The translations under genes were made by a program, and so were the position numbers. From the NCBI GenBank assembly GCA_016787575.1, contig JAEUUO010000009.1:1-64000 (forward strand): a DNA stretch of 64,000 nucleotides. The letters run 5' to 3'. Positions 16,428-24,936 of this stretch are shown here, piece after piece. The number at the start of each line of letters is the position of its first letter. Position 1 is the first letter of the stretch. The notes beneath the pieces are model-generated. The model had not been told where the DNA came from, did no database searches, and saw nothing but the letters and a program-made list of their open reading frames with translations. Origin of the DNA: Saprospiraceae bacterium (GTDB lineage Bacteria; Bacteroidota; Bacteroidia; Chitinophagales; Saprospiraceae).

Positions 16428-17033
16428 TCAATCTTCCACTGTGCTGTCCTCTTTATTCCGATCTCCCCTCAAATCTTTATAACCTATGCTTGAAGCATAT
16501 TTCACCAATTTATCTTTCAACATATTTCTTGCACGAAAAAGCCTCGATCTGACTGTCCCGATTGGAATCTCAATAATCTTAGCTATTTCCTCATAACTAA
16601 ATCCTTCAATGTCACAAAGCAAAATGACCGTCCGAAATTCCTCTGGCAATAAATTTAAAGCAGTGGAAACTTCATCCCCCATCATTTTTTCAAAAACATC
16701 CTCTCTCAGGTCGTAGTAACTGCTGACCTGTCCATCTTCATCCTCACTGTAAACAGCTACATCTTCATAATCAACCCTTGCAGGGCGTTTGCTATCCTTC
16801 CGGTATTGATTGATGTAAGCGTTCTTTAATATTTTAAACAACCAAGCCTTCGCATTAGTTCCTTCTTCAAATTTATCTATAAACCTAAAAGCCTTTAAAA
16901 AGGTCTCCTGGACCAGATCATCCGCATCCTCCTCATTGTAACATAAGTGGAATGCAAAGGAATGCAAGGCCTCTAAATGGGGGAGAAATTCCTTTTCAAA
17001 CCGATCGTGCAATGGACTGCTATGCTGGGACAT
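16428..17033 (-). CDS. ECF-type RNA polymerase sigma factor
   Basis: 201 residues with both conserved sigma regions. Region 2 includes YNEEDADDLVQETFLKAF and KAWLFKILKNAYINQYRK (residues about 31-78) for -10 recognition. Region 4 includes LPEEFRTVILLCDIEG and SYEEIAKIIEIPIGTVRSRL (about 128-165), the helix-turn-helix for -35 recognition. It belongs to the RpoE/SigH-like ECF group. The small protein at 16104-16346 is the likely regulator. The ATG at 17033 is divergent from the thioredoxin-MsrA-like gene; the 88-bp gap is shared by both promoters, so a common stress role (redox or envelope) is possible but not shown. Confidence 0.92.
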   Translation of the reverse strand: MSQHSSPLHDRFEKEFLPHLEALHSFAFHLCYNEEDADDLVQETFLKAFRFIDKFEEGTNAKAWLFKILKNAYINQYRKDSKRPARVDYEDVAVYSEDEDGQVSSYYDLREDVFEKMMGDEVSTALNLLPEEFRTVILLCDIEGFSYEEIAKIIEIPIGTVRSRLFRARNMLKDKLVKYASSIGYKDLRGDRNKEDSTVED

Positions 17034-17096
17034 TCTTTTTTTTCAATCTGCAAAGAAAACAAATTCTTAGCGCTTGAATAGCCTGGTTTTTATTCG

Positions 17097-17104
17097 GAAA
17101 TTTG
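17097..17104 (+). promoter_or_regulatory. Candidate -7 box for the thioredoxin-MsrA-like gene
   Basis: GAAATTTG matches TAnnTTTG with one mismatch; CTTG lies 20 bases upstream at 17073-17076. It is 17 bases before the ATG at 17122 and inside the longer open frame, which supports the shorter start. Confidence 0.4.
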
Positions 17105-17121
17105 CAAATCAAAAGAAATAT

Positions 17122-18105
17122 ATGAGCCAGTACATCAAAATAGCCTGGATTTGGCTTTTCTTGTTTAGCATAGGAATTGACAGGAGTCAGGCAGGAGACA
17201 TTGAATTGGGGAGAATTAATTGGTTGCGCGATTTAAAAACCGGCCAGATAAAAGCAAAAGAAACCGGTAAATCCATCTTGATACTCTTCCAGGAAGTGCC
17301 GGGATGTTCTACTTGTAAAAATTATGGCAGCGGTACGCTAAGCCACCCTTTAATTGTAGAAGCAATTGAAAGTTACTTTATTCCCGTTTGCATTCACAAC
17401 AATAAAAATGGACCAGATAAAGAAGCCTTACAATTTTTTCAGGAAGCTTCCTGGAACAATCCTGTCATACGCATTGTAGATTCTAATCTAAAGGATATAT
17501 TGGGTCGCCTGGCCGGAGATTACTCATCTTATGGGCTCGTATCAAAAATTAATGCTGCTTTGCTGTCAACCGGTAAAAAAATACCCGTCTATTTAAATTT
17601 ACTAGAACAGGAATTAAGAGCCAAGCAATTTGGTAGTTCACAAACCGTTGTCGGTATGTATTGTTTTTGGTCCGGAGAGAAAACGTATGGCAAATTAAAC
17701 GGTGTGCTATCTACCAATGCAGGGTATATGAATGGATCTGAAGTAGTATCAATTCAATACGATCCATCAAAAATTGGACTTGAAGAAATAATTGAAGCAG
17801 GAAAAAAACAAAACACTGCTGATAGAATATTCACTTCAGAAAATATAAAAAATAGCTCGATCCCAATTCACAAACCAAACACATTTCGACAAGATCCTGA
17901 AACAAAATATTATTTGTACAAAACCGATTACAAATATGTTCCCATGACTTCTATTCAAGCCACAAAATTAAATGCAGCTTTGGGTGATGGTCAAGCAGAT
18001 GATTCCGTCTTGTCGCCTAGACAAATTCAATATTATAAATCGCTTAAATCTAAAGACAAATCTAAATTAAAAAGTCAGATTGGTAAGGAAATGGAATGGT
18101 TTTGA
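17122..18105 (+). CDS. Exported thioredoxin-like (VPGC motif) and MsrA-like fusion protein
   Basis: 327 residues from the ATG at 17122, which gives a clean signal peptide (residues 1-24, ending SQAG); the frame also opens at a TTG at 17074. Residues about 30-150 are a thioredoxin-like domain with VPGCSTC at 59-65. This corresponds to the VPGUxxT family of thioredoxin-like selenoproteins with Cys in place of selenocysteine. Residues about 175-230 resemble methionine sulfoxide reductase A: YCFWSGEKTYGKLNGV with Cys181 as the would-be nucleophile, then STNAGYMNGS and IQYDPSKI. The order thioredoxin-MsrA in one exported protein suggests a self-contained periplasmic repair enzyme. MsrA normally has GCFW; here the first Gly is Tyr. 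Activity is inferred, not shown. Confidence 0.75.
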   Translation: MSQYIKIAWIWLFLFSIGIDRSQAGDIELGRINWLRDLKTGQIKAKETGKSILILFQEVPGCSTCKNYGSGTLSHPLIVEAIESYFIPVCIHNNKNGPDKEALQFFQEASWNNPVIRIVDSNLKDILGRLAGDYSSYGLVSKINAALLSTGKKIPVYLNLLEQELRAKQFGSSQTVVGMYCFWSGEKTYGKLNGVLSTNAGYMNGSEVVSIQYDPSKIGLEEIIEAGKKQNTADRIFTSENIKNSSIPIHKPNTFRQDPETKYYLYKTDYKYVPMTSIQATKLNAALGDGQADDSVLSPRQIQYYKSLKSKDKSKLKSQIGKEMEWF

Positions 18106-18199
18106 AAAGGAGCAAATTTTCTTATAAGAAATAAACGCGCTGTGTAAATACATAAAAATCTGTATAAAGTACTTACAAACTGCGTTTTCTCTAAAAGAG

Positions 18200-18207
18200 T
18201 ATCTTTG
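18200..18207 (+). promoter_or_regulatory. -7 box of mtaB, only 4 bases from the ATG
   Basis: TATCTTTG is an exact TAnnTTTG match ending at 18207; the mtaB ATG is at 18212. With a normal start point the transcript would begin at or within a few bases of the ATG. Confidence 0.5.
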
Positions 18208-18211
18208 TGTT

Positions 18212-19555
18212 ATGTCTACGCATCGAACAGTTGCCTTTCACACATTGGGTTGCAAATTAAATTTTTCTGAAACATCAACCATTGGAAAATTATTTCAACA
18301 AGCCGGTTACCAGGAAGTGGAATTCAATACACCGAGCGATATCTATATAATCAATACATGTTCGGTTACAGATGAAGCCGATCGCAAATGCAGGAAAGCC
18401 GTTCGTGCAGCGATCCGATTAAATGCTCAAGCTCAGGTAATTGTTATTGGTTGTTATGCACAACTCAAACCAGAAGAAATTCTATCCATTCCCGGTGTGA
18501 GTTTGGTATTGGGTGCATCAGAAAAATTTAGAATTCTGGATTACATTCATCGTGATGATTTAGCCTCACCACATACCGGTATTTATCAAAATCCCATCAA
18601 TGTACTGGGCGAGTTTGTCCCCGGATATTCCATAGACGATCGTACCAGGAGTTTTTTAAAGGTTCAGGATGGATGTGATTACAAGTGCAGCTTTTGTACG
18701 ATTCCGCTTGCACGTGGCAGATCACGAAGTGGAGAGATTCCTGCAATTGTAAAAGCCGCAACGGAATTAATTGAACAAGGGATCAAAGAAATCGTATTGA
18801 CCGGAGTAAATATAGGTGACTTTGGAAATGGTACCGAAGTTTTGGAAGGAACAAAACCAAAAAAAGATTTTTTATTTATTGATTTAATTCAATCCTTGGA
18901 TGCGTTGGATGCTGATATCCGATTTCGTATTTCTTCAATTGAACCCAATCTATGTACTCATGAAATCATTGACTTTGTTGCAAACTCAAAACATTTTATG
19001 CCACATTTTCATATGCCTTTGCAGTCGGGAGATAATGAAATTCTTTCTGCCATGCGGAGACGTTATAAACGGGAGTTATATGAAGATCGGGTCAATTACA
19101 TTACATCTAAAATTCCAAATGCTTGTATAGGGGTAGATGTGATCTGTGGTTTTCCGGGAGAAACGGAGGCACATTTCCAAAACACATATGATTTTATTCA
19201 AAAATTAGACATCAGCTATTTACATGTATTTAGCTATTCTGAAAGACCCAATACTGCTGCAATTGAATTATTAAATTCAGTTTCACCCACCGTTAAACTG
19301 ATGCGTTCAAAAAAATTACGCAGTCTTTCAGATCAAAAGAAACGAGCCTATTATTTGAAGTTTGAACAAAGCGTTCAGGAAGTCTTGGTTGAAAACAAAT
19401 TGGTAAATGGATGGTACAGCGGGTACTCTAAAAATTACCTTCGCGTACATTTAAATCAAGAACAGGTTCAGGTCAATCAGTTGGTTCCTGTAAAATTGAA
19501 ATCACTCAATACCGAACTAAATAAAGAATTGAGCTTTGAATCTGAACTGGTTTAA
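18212..19555 (+). CDS. mtaB: tRNA threonylcarbamoyladenosine methylthiotransferase MtaB
   Basis: 447 residues. A radical-SAM enzyme that adds a methylthio group to t6A37 of tRNAs for ANN codons. The N-terminal UPF0004 domain has the three cluster Cys in TLGCKLN, TCSVTDEAD and GCYAQ. The radical SAM cluster CxxxCxxC is CDYKCSFC (about residues 152-159), followed by RGRSRSGEI. The C-terminal part is a short TRAM-like region. The GCKLN form and overall length indicate MtaB rather than MiaB or RimO. Its stop overlaps the end of the convergent gene by four bases. Confidence 0.95.
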   Translation: MSTHRTVAFHTLGCKLNFSETSTIGKLFQQAGYQEVEFNTPSDIYIINTCSVTDEADRKCRKAVRAAIRLNAQAQVIVIGCYAQLKPEEILSIPGVSLVLGASEKFRILDYIHRDDLASPHTGIYQNPINVLGEFVPGYSIDDRTRSFLKVQDGCDYKCSFCTIPLARGRSRSGEIPAIVKAATELIEQGIKEIVLTGVNIGDFGNGTEVLEGTKPKKDFLFIDLIQSLDALDADIRFRISSIEPNLCTHEIIDFVANSKHFMPHFHMPLQSGDNEILSAMRRRYKRELYEDRVNYITSKIPNACIGVDVICGFPGETEAHFQNTYDFIQKLDISYLHVFSYSERPNTAAIELLNSVSPTVKLMRSKKLRSLSDQKKRAYYLKFEQSVQEVLVENKLVNGWYSGYSKNYLRVHLNQEQVQVNQLVPVKLKSLNTELNKELSFESELV

Positions 19556-20118
19556 AAGAAAAAACCAAGGCTTACTACAATGTAATCTGTTTTATAATTT
19601 GTGTCGTGGTATAATTCGGTAAGCCCCTTCTCAAAATTTACATCTATGGCTAAAGGTCCAAAATCAAGACCCGCACCAATTAAAGCTCCAAAACTGACAT
19701 CATTTATAGAATTATGATCAAGGCCTAGTTCGTTATCCTCAATAAAAGCAGTATAGGTAAATTGTCCACCGGCCATCAATCTAAATTTAAAGGCATCGGT
19801 ATTGATTAATTTATATCCAAGTTGCAAAGGAATTTTCAGAAAATAAGCTGCAGGTAAATTGGAAAAAGGGTCCAGCATTTCTTTTGAGAGGAGTTTAACT
19901 TTATGTAACTCAATACCAGGTCTTAAAAACAAGTTATTGGTACCTAAACGGCCGGTGAGACTAGCATGCATTCCGCTCATTAGCTCATTAGGCTTATTTA
20001 CCAATGGATTGTCTGAAAAAGCCATGCTTAAGCCAACAGAAGCCACGACTCCGGATTGAGAATAAGACCCCAGGCTTATCAATCCAAACATTCCAATTAA
20101 TATAAATCGGTTAATCAT
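19552..20118 (-). CDS. PorT-like outer-membrane beta-barrel protein
   Basis: 188 residues from the ATG at 20118, which gives a signal peptide MINRFILIGMFGLISLGSYSQ with an AQ/SQ-type cleavage site; the frame opens 12 codons further upstream. The mature part has about eight amphipathic strands with turns typical of small porin-like barrels: FLRPGIELHKV, FLKIPLQLGYKLI, FKFRLMAGGQFTY and GALIGAGLDFG, ending VSLGFFF with a terminal Phe. These features match the PorT/OmpA-like 'outer membrane beta-barrel' family of Bacteroidota. The role is unknown. It converges on mtaB with a four-base overlap and no room for a terminator. Confidence 0.8.
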   Translation of the reverse strand: MINRFILIGMFGLISLGSYSQSGVVASVGLSMAFSDNPLVNKPNELMSGMHASLTGRLGTNNLFLRPGIELHKVKLLSKEMLDPFSNLPAAYFLKIPLQLGYKLINTDAFKFRLMAGGQFTYTAFIEDNELGLDHNSINDVSFGALIGAGLDFGPLAIDVNFEKGLTELYHDTNYKTDYIVVSLGFFF

Positions 20119-20211
20119 AAGGTCAAAAATTAGAAAAAGCCTACATTTATGCACACAAAGATAATCATTATATTTATATATTATAAATTTTTGTAATTTG
20201 TAATTAACATT

Positions 20212-21369
20212 ATGTGGCCTGATTTTTCATACATTTTACACAGTCTGATTGGTACTGAACCTGACAATGCCTTTTCGATCATTAAAACTTTTGGTTTCTT
20301 TTTGGGTATTGCTTTTATAGCCAGTGCCTCCCTATTGTATTTGGAATTGAAAAGAAAAGAAGAACAAAAACTGATTTTCGGCAAAACAGAAACTATTGTA
20401 ATTTATAAACCTTTGGATTGGCAAGAACTTTTGATACAGGCTTTTATCAATTTTATCATTTTTTATAAACTTGGGTATATTTTCCGTCATTTTGGACAAT
20501 TCAAAATAGACCCTGCTGCCATTATTTTTTCTTTAAAAGGAAATTTCATCTCAGGATGCGCAGCATTTATTCTAACAGCCGCTTACCTGTATTATAAAAT
20601 GTCAAACGAAAAAGATAAAACGATTAAAACGGCTGAACAATTTATACATCCCTACCAACGAATAACCAACATAACTATTGTAGCGGCAGCATATGGCTTG
20701 ATTGGATCTAAACTATTTTCCGTATTGGAGAACTGGAGTTCCTTTATTAAAGATCCCTTGGGTGAATTCTTTTCAGGCAGTGGCCTTACAATTTATGGTG
20801 GGCTAATTCTGGCATTCATCATGGTTTATCGTTACGTATCAAAACGAGGCATTCAGCCTATTCATATGATGGATGCAGTTGCTCCTTCCCTAATGATCGG
20901 CTATTGTATTGGCAGGATGGGTTGTCATTTTTCAGGAGATGGTGACTGGGGTATTGTCAATGAACTCAGCAAACCAAGCTGGTTTATTTTTCCGGACAGC
21001 TGGTGGGCAAATTCCTATGCACACAATGTCTTAAACGAAGGTGTTTCAATACCAACCTGTCAATGGCGCTATTGTAACGAATTATACCCGAAGGTTTTCC
21101 CCACACCCCTTTATGAAATTATTTTGGCAGGCATAATTACTATCATTCTGTGGCTGTTACGGACGAAGTTGCATCGGGCAGGATTGCTCTTTTTTATCTA
21201 CTGCTTTCTCAACGGGCTTGAAAGATTTTTTATAGAATTTATTCGCGTCAATCCAAGATATCATTTAGCAGGATTTGATTTATCCATGGCCCAAGTTATT
21301 GCTGTCGGGTTGATAGTTACTGGCATTGGAGGGTTTTTCTTTTATTGGAAAAAAAACATACCTGCCTGA
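20212..21369 (+). CDS. lgt: Prolipoprotein diacylglyceryl transferase-like membrane protein
   Basis: 385 residues with about seven to eight membrane segments. Lgt transfers diacylglycerol from phosphatidylglycerol to lipobox Cys of prolipoproteins. Recognisable features: GLTIYGGLILAF (position of the HGG motif, here Tyr for His), GRMGCHFSGDGDWG (position of GRxGNFxNGExxG, here Cys for Asn), and the C-terminal LERFFIEFIRVNPRY with the conserved Arg and Glu. It is about 100 residues longer than E. coli Lgt. As I recall, GC-x-x-SGDGDWG is common in Bacteroidota homologues, so this is likely the phylum's own variant. First gene of a five-gene run with mutY, ssb, gldE and gldD. Confidence 0.8.
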   Translation: MWPDFSYILHSLIGTEPDNAFSIIKTFGFFLGIAFIASASLLYLELKRKEEQKLIFGKTETIVIYKPLDWQELLIQAFINFIIFYKLGYIFRHFGQFKIDPAAIIFSLKGNFISGCAAFILTAAYLYYKMSNEKDKTIKTAEQFIHPYQRITNITIVAAAYGLIGSKLFSVLENWSSFIKDPLGEFFSGSGLTIYGGLILAFIMVYRYVSKRGIQPIHMMDAVAPSLMIGYCIGRMGCHFSGDGDWGIVNELSKPSWFIFPDSWWANSYAHNVLNEGVSIPTCQWRYCNELYPKVFPTPLYEIILAGIITIILWLLRTKLHRAGLLFFIYCFLNGLERFFIEFIRVNPRYHLAGFDLSMAQVIAVGLIVTGIGGFFFYWKKNIPA

Positions 21370-21372
21370 TTC

Positions 21373-22440
21373 ATGATTTCATCCAGATCATTTGCAAAAA
21401 AATTAATTCAATGGTCTGCTGAAAATCCAAGGAATTATCCCTGGATCGGGGAACGCGATCCTTACAAAATTTGGATATCTGAAATTCTTTTGCAACAAAC
21501 ACGGTCAGATCAAGCAAAAAACTATTACGAGCAATTTATTTCTACGTTTCCAACTTTAAACATGTTGACCAATTCAACAGAAGATGAAGTTTTAAATTTG
21601 TGGAAAGGCTTGGGTTATTATTCAAGGGCAAGGAACCTATACCAGACTGCTAGAATAATTCAAGAGCACTATCATAGCAAATTTCCAAATCAATATCAGG
21701 ACATTTTAAGTCTTAAAGGAATTGGTAGTTATACAGCTGCAGCTATAAGCAGCTTTGCATACAATCAGGCTTATTCGGTTGTTGATGGCAATGTGATCCG
21801 CTTGCTATCACGAGTATTTGGAATCACGAAATCTATACAAGATGCTGCAGGTAAAAAATATTTCCAAAACTTTGCGCAGAACTTACTCGATAAAAAAAAT
21901 CCAGCATTATACAATCAGGCAATCATGAATTTTGGTGCCCTGGTTTGCCTTCCACAAAAACCGCAATGCAATACTTGCATCTTCAAAAAAAATTGCATTG
22001 CACATACCACAAATGAAATTTCAAAATATCCAAGCAAGTCTGCAAAATTAAAAATTAAGAAACGCTATTTTCATTATTTTCTAGTTAAAAACAAACACGG
22101 TAAAATACCAATACGAAAAAGAACAGAATCAGATATCTGGAAACATCTATATGAATTTCCGATGATTGAAACTGAAAAAAAACATGAGTATATAAAATCA
22201 AATACTGAATTGGCATCACAACTTGGACTTCAGGATAATACTGACTTTAAAATCAGCAAGCTGGGGGAAAAACGACACAAATTGAGCCATCAGGAATTAA
22301 TGATAAACTATTACTTACTTGAAAATGTAGCGTTTAAGCCTAAAATAAAGGCATTGTTTTCCTTTGTAAAGCCAGAAAACTTGGTGAATTTTGCATTTCC
22401 AAAAGCTACAGATCTAATATTAGACTACATTAATACTTGA
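21373..22440 (+). CDS. mutY: A/G-specific adenine glycosylase
   Basis: 355 residues. MutY removes adenine mispaired with 8-oxoguanine. The catalytic Glu lies in WISEILLQQTRSDQ, the helix-hairpin-helix is LKGIGSYTAAAISSFA, and the catalytic Asp follows in YSVVDGNVIRLLSR. The 4Fe-4S ligands are CLPQKPQCNTCIFKKNC (Cys-x6-Cys-x2-Cys-x5-Cys). The C-terminal 130 residues correspond to the NUDIX-like 8-oxoG recognition domain. The ATG is three bases after the lgt stop, and ssb starts three bases after this stop, so translation is probably coupled. Confidence 0.95.
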   Translation: MISSRSFAKKLIQWSAENPRNYPWIGERDPYKIWISEILLQQTRSDQAKNYYEQFISTFPTLNMLTNSTEDEVLNLWKGLGYYSRARNLYQTARIIQEHYHSKFPNQYQDILSLKGIGSYTAAAISSFAYNQAYSVVDGNVIRLLSRVFGITKSIQDAAGKKYFQNFAQNLLDKKNPALYNQAIMNFGALVCLPQKPQCNTCIFKKNCIAHTTNEISKYPSKSAKLKIKKRYFHYFLVKNKHGKIPIRKRTESDIWKHLYEFPMIETEKKHEYIKSNTELASQLGLQDNTDFKISKLGEKRHKLSHQELMINYYLLENVAFKPKIKALFSFVKPENLVNFAFPKATDLILDYINT

Positions 22441-22443
22441 ATT

Positions 22444-22875
22444 ATGTTAAATAAAGTAACCTTAATAGGAAATCTTGGTAAAGATCCTGAAATCCGTGCA
22501 TTAGAAAATGGTGTTAACAGGGCAAATTTCACCTTGGCAACTAATGAAAGTTATAAAGATCGCAATGGCAATTGGCAAAAAAGTACAGAGTGGCATGAAA
22601 TTGTCTTATGGCGTTCTTTGGCAGAAAGGGCAAAGATTTTAAAAAAAGGAATGTTGGTTTATGTTGAAGGAAAACTAACACATAGAAAATGGGTTGACAA
22701 AGAAGGTCGCGATCATTACACAACAGAAATCATTGGGGATGTATTAAGGCTGCTTGAAAAAAGAGAACATTCTGGCAATTATCAGGCAAACACTACACCA
22801 AGTACAGATGAAAAAAAATATGACACCACGACAACGAATCATCTGGACAGTGAAGAAGATGATTTACCTTTTTAA
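22444..22875 (+). CDS. ssb: Single-stranded DNA-binding protein
   Basis: 143 residues. An OB-fold with the SSB signature LNKVTLIGNLGKDPEIR at the N-terminus and WHEIVLWRSLAERAKILKKG, YVEGKLTHRKW in the core. The acidic C-terminal tip ends EEDDLPF, the conserved tail that binds replication and repair partners. Between mutY and gldE, an order that is widely kept in Bacteroidota. Confidence 0.96.
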   Translation: MLNKVTLIGNLGKDPEIRALENGVNRANFTLATNESYKDRNGNWQKSTEWHEIVLWRSLAERAKILKKGMLVYVEGKLTHRKWVDKEGRDHYTTEIIGDVLRLLEKREHSGNYQANTTPSTDEKKYDTTTTNHLDSEEDDLPF

Positions 22876-22892
22876 TTAAAAGGTTTTAATCA

Positions 22893-24296
22893 GTGGAATC
22901 AGACCCTTATTATTCTTTATTTGTCGCTATTATATCCGGCACTTTTCTCTTCCTGCCTTTTGAAGAGCTTAGTTATTTATTTACGTTAATCTTACTCTTG
23001 CTGTGTTCAGGAATTTTTTCCGGGACAGAAATAGCCATGTTTTCCTTAAGTAATGAGGACATGGAATCCATCGCCGAATTAAAAACTCCTGCTTCAAAAG
23101 CCTTGGTCTATTTAAAGCATCATGTAAAAAAATTATTGGCCCTCATTTTAATTTGCAATACATTCGTAAATATTGGAATTGCATTAATATTAGAACAACT
23201 CCTGGCACTTTGGTTGCCCATTTCAAAATGCACCCTTTGGGCACAAAATGCCATTAGCATATTTAATTTACAATCCTCCAATCCAGATGAACTTGGACAC
23301 CTTATTTATTTTATCATTGCAGTTGTCGGAGCCACAAGCCTTATTTTATTTTTCGGAGAAGTAATGCCTAAAATATATGGAAGGCTCAATCCAAAAAGTC
23401 TTTCATTGATGTTGGCTATACCAATCAGAACATTGGATATCGTATTTTCTCCATTGACCCGTGTAATGGTAGGCATGACAAATCGGGTTGAAAAGAAACT
23501 ATTGGAAAAAAAAGTTGGATTGCAAACCACCAGTAAAGAAGATCTTGATACGGCCATTGACCTTGCTGTAAGTCAGGAACTAAATTCTGAAAAGCAAGTT
23601 GACATATTAAAAGGAATTATTAAATTTAATGACGTTTCTACAAAACAAATCATGACTCCTCGAACTCAGGTTTATGGTTTGGACTTTAATACAAATTATG
23701 CTACCATTTTAAATGTCGTACGCGATTGCGGCTTTTCGCGTCTACCCGTTTATAACGAAGACTTTGATCAAATAACCGGAATATTATACGCAAAAGATTT
23801 ATTGGCCTATCTGAATGAACCAGATGATTTTGAATGGCAAACTTTGATTAGAACCAATACACTTTATGTCCCAGAGTCAAGAAAAATTAATGAGACTTTA
23901 AATGATTTTCGAGAAAAGCATGTACATATGGCTTTTGTAGTTGACGAATACGGTGGTACCAATGGGATCGTAACACTCGAAGACATTATGGAAGAAATCG
24001 TTGGTGAAATTAAAGATGAATTTGATGAACAGCATGAACTTAATTTTGTAAAAATTGATCCGAATACCTATTTATTTGATGGCAAAACCTTGATTAATGA
24101 TATGTGCCGTGTATTGGGAATTGATATTTATCGGTTTGATGATGCCCGAGGAAATTCTGATTCGATTGCAGGTTTGCTTTTGGAACAATCTGGCGAAATG
24201 CCCCGCAAAGATCAAGAAATTGAAATAGAAAGTATTAAATTTAAAGTTACTGCTGTAAATAAACGGCGCATCGAACAGATAAAAGTAAGTTTATAA
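22893..24296 (+). CDS. gldE: Gliding motility-associated protein GldE (CNNM/CBS/CorC-type)
   Basis: 467 residues. The N-terminal 200 residues hold about four membrane segments of a DUF21/CNNM domain (LLLCSGIFSGTEIAMFSLS). Two CBS domains follow (KQIMTPRTQVYGLD; HMAFVVDEYGGTNGIVTLED) and then a CorC/HlyC C-terminal domain (EQHELNFVKIDPNTYLFDG). The family includes ion transport-related proteins; GldE in flavobacteria is linked to gliding and acts with GldD. The start codon is GTG, since no ATG precedes the first membrane segment. The order ssb-gldE-gldD fixes the identification as GldE rather than a general hemolysin-like protein. Confidence 0.9.
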   Translation: MESDPYYSLFVAIISGTFLFLPFEELSYLFTLILLLLCSGIFSGTEIAMFSLSNEDMESIAELKTPASKALVYLKHHVKKLLALILICNTFVNIGIALILEQLLALWLPISKCTLWAQNAISIFNLQSSNPDELGHLIYFIIAVVGATSLILFFGEVMPKIYGRLNPKSLSLMLAIPIRTLDIVFSPLTRVMVGMTNRVEKKLLEKKVGLQTTSKEDLDTAIDLAVSQELNSEKQVDILKGIIKFNDVSTKQIMTPRTQVYGLDFNTNYATILNVVRDCGFSRLPVYNEDFDQITGILYAKDLLAYLNEPDDFEWQTLIRTNTLYVPESRKINETLNDFREKHVHMAFVVDEYGGTNGIVTLEDIMEEIVGEIKDEFDEQHELNFVKIDPNTYLFDGKTLINDMCRVLGIDIYRFDDARGNSDSIAGLLLEQSGEMPRKDQEIEIESIKFKVTAVNKRRIEQIKVSL

Positions 24297-24324
24297 AATA
24301 CGTTCTTTTACAAAATATTCTACC

Positions 24325-24936
24325 ATGCATAATTTAAATTATAAAAATAACAAATACCTCATTTATATCATGCTGGCATGTACATTTATTGCTTGTAAAG
24401 AAACCGTATTTGTTCCAAAGCCTAGAATGTATCCTAAAATAAGTTTTCCCGAATACATATTGGTAAAATATGAATCAGAAACCTGCCCTTTTAAATTTCA
24501 ATATGCATCTTATGCCAATGCCATAAAAGATACTTCTTTCTTTGGGGAAAAGCCTGTGAACGACTGCTGGATTAATTTACAGATGGATGTATTTCAAGGT
24601 ACGCTTCATTGCTCGTATCTTCCAATTGTTAAGACGGATGATTTAACAAAATACATAAAAGATTCATACAAGTTGGCGCGCGAACACCAAATCAAAGCCA
24701 ATTTTATTGACGAAATTCCTATTCATAAAACAAATCATGTAAATGGTATCCTGTACAATTTAGAAGGACCTACGGCTTCTTCCTTTCAATTTTATCTAAC
24801 TGATTCAAGCAAACACTTTTTGCGTGCATCCTTGTATTTTAATGCACAAACCAGACCAGACTCCATGCAGCCGATTTTAGATTTTGTAAAGAAAGATGTA
24901 ATGACTATTATAAATACGTTTGAATGGCGTTATTGA
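24325..24936 (+). CDS. gldD: Gliding motility lipoprotein GldD
   Basis: 203 residues with a lipoprotein signal: hydrophobic YLIYIMLACTFIACKE with the lipobox Cys at IAC. The mature start PKPRMYPKISFPE and the segments NDCWINLQ, IDEIPIHKTNHVNGILY and FQFYLTDSSKHFLRASLYF match GldD of gliding Bacteroidota. GldD is required for gliding and type IX secretion in Flavobacterium; its biochemical action is not known to me. It is 28 bases after gldE. Its 3' end overlaps the convergent gene by seven bases. Confidence 0.92.
   Translation: MHNLNYKNNKYLIYIMLACTFIACKETVFVPKPRMYPKISFPEYILVKYESETCPFKFQYASYANAIKDTSFFGEKPVNDCWINLQMDVFQGTLHCSYLPIVKTDDLTKYIKDSYKLAREHQIKANFIDEIPIHKTNHVNGILYNLEGPTASSFQFYLTDSSKHFLRASLYFNAQTRPDSMQPILDFVKKDVMTIINTFEWRY

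Noticed and set aside
18118..18131. TTTCTTATAAGAAA palindrome after the MsrA-like gene
   Set aside because: Too AT-rich and short to call a terminator or operator without conservation data.
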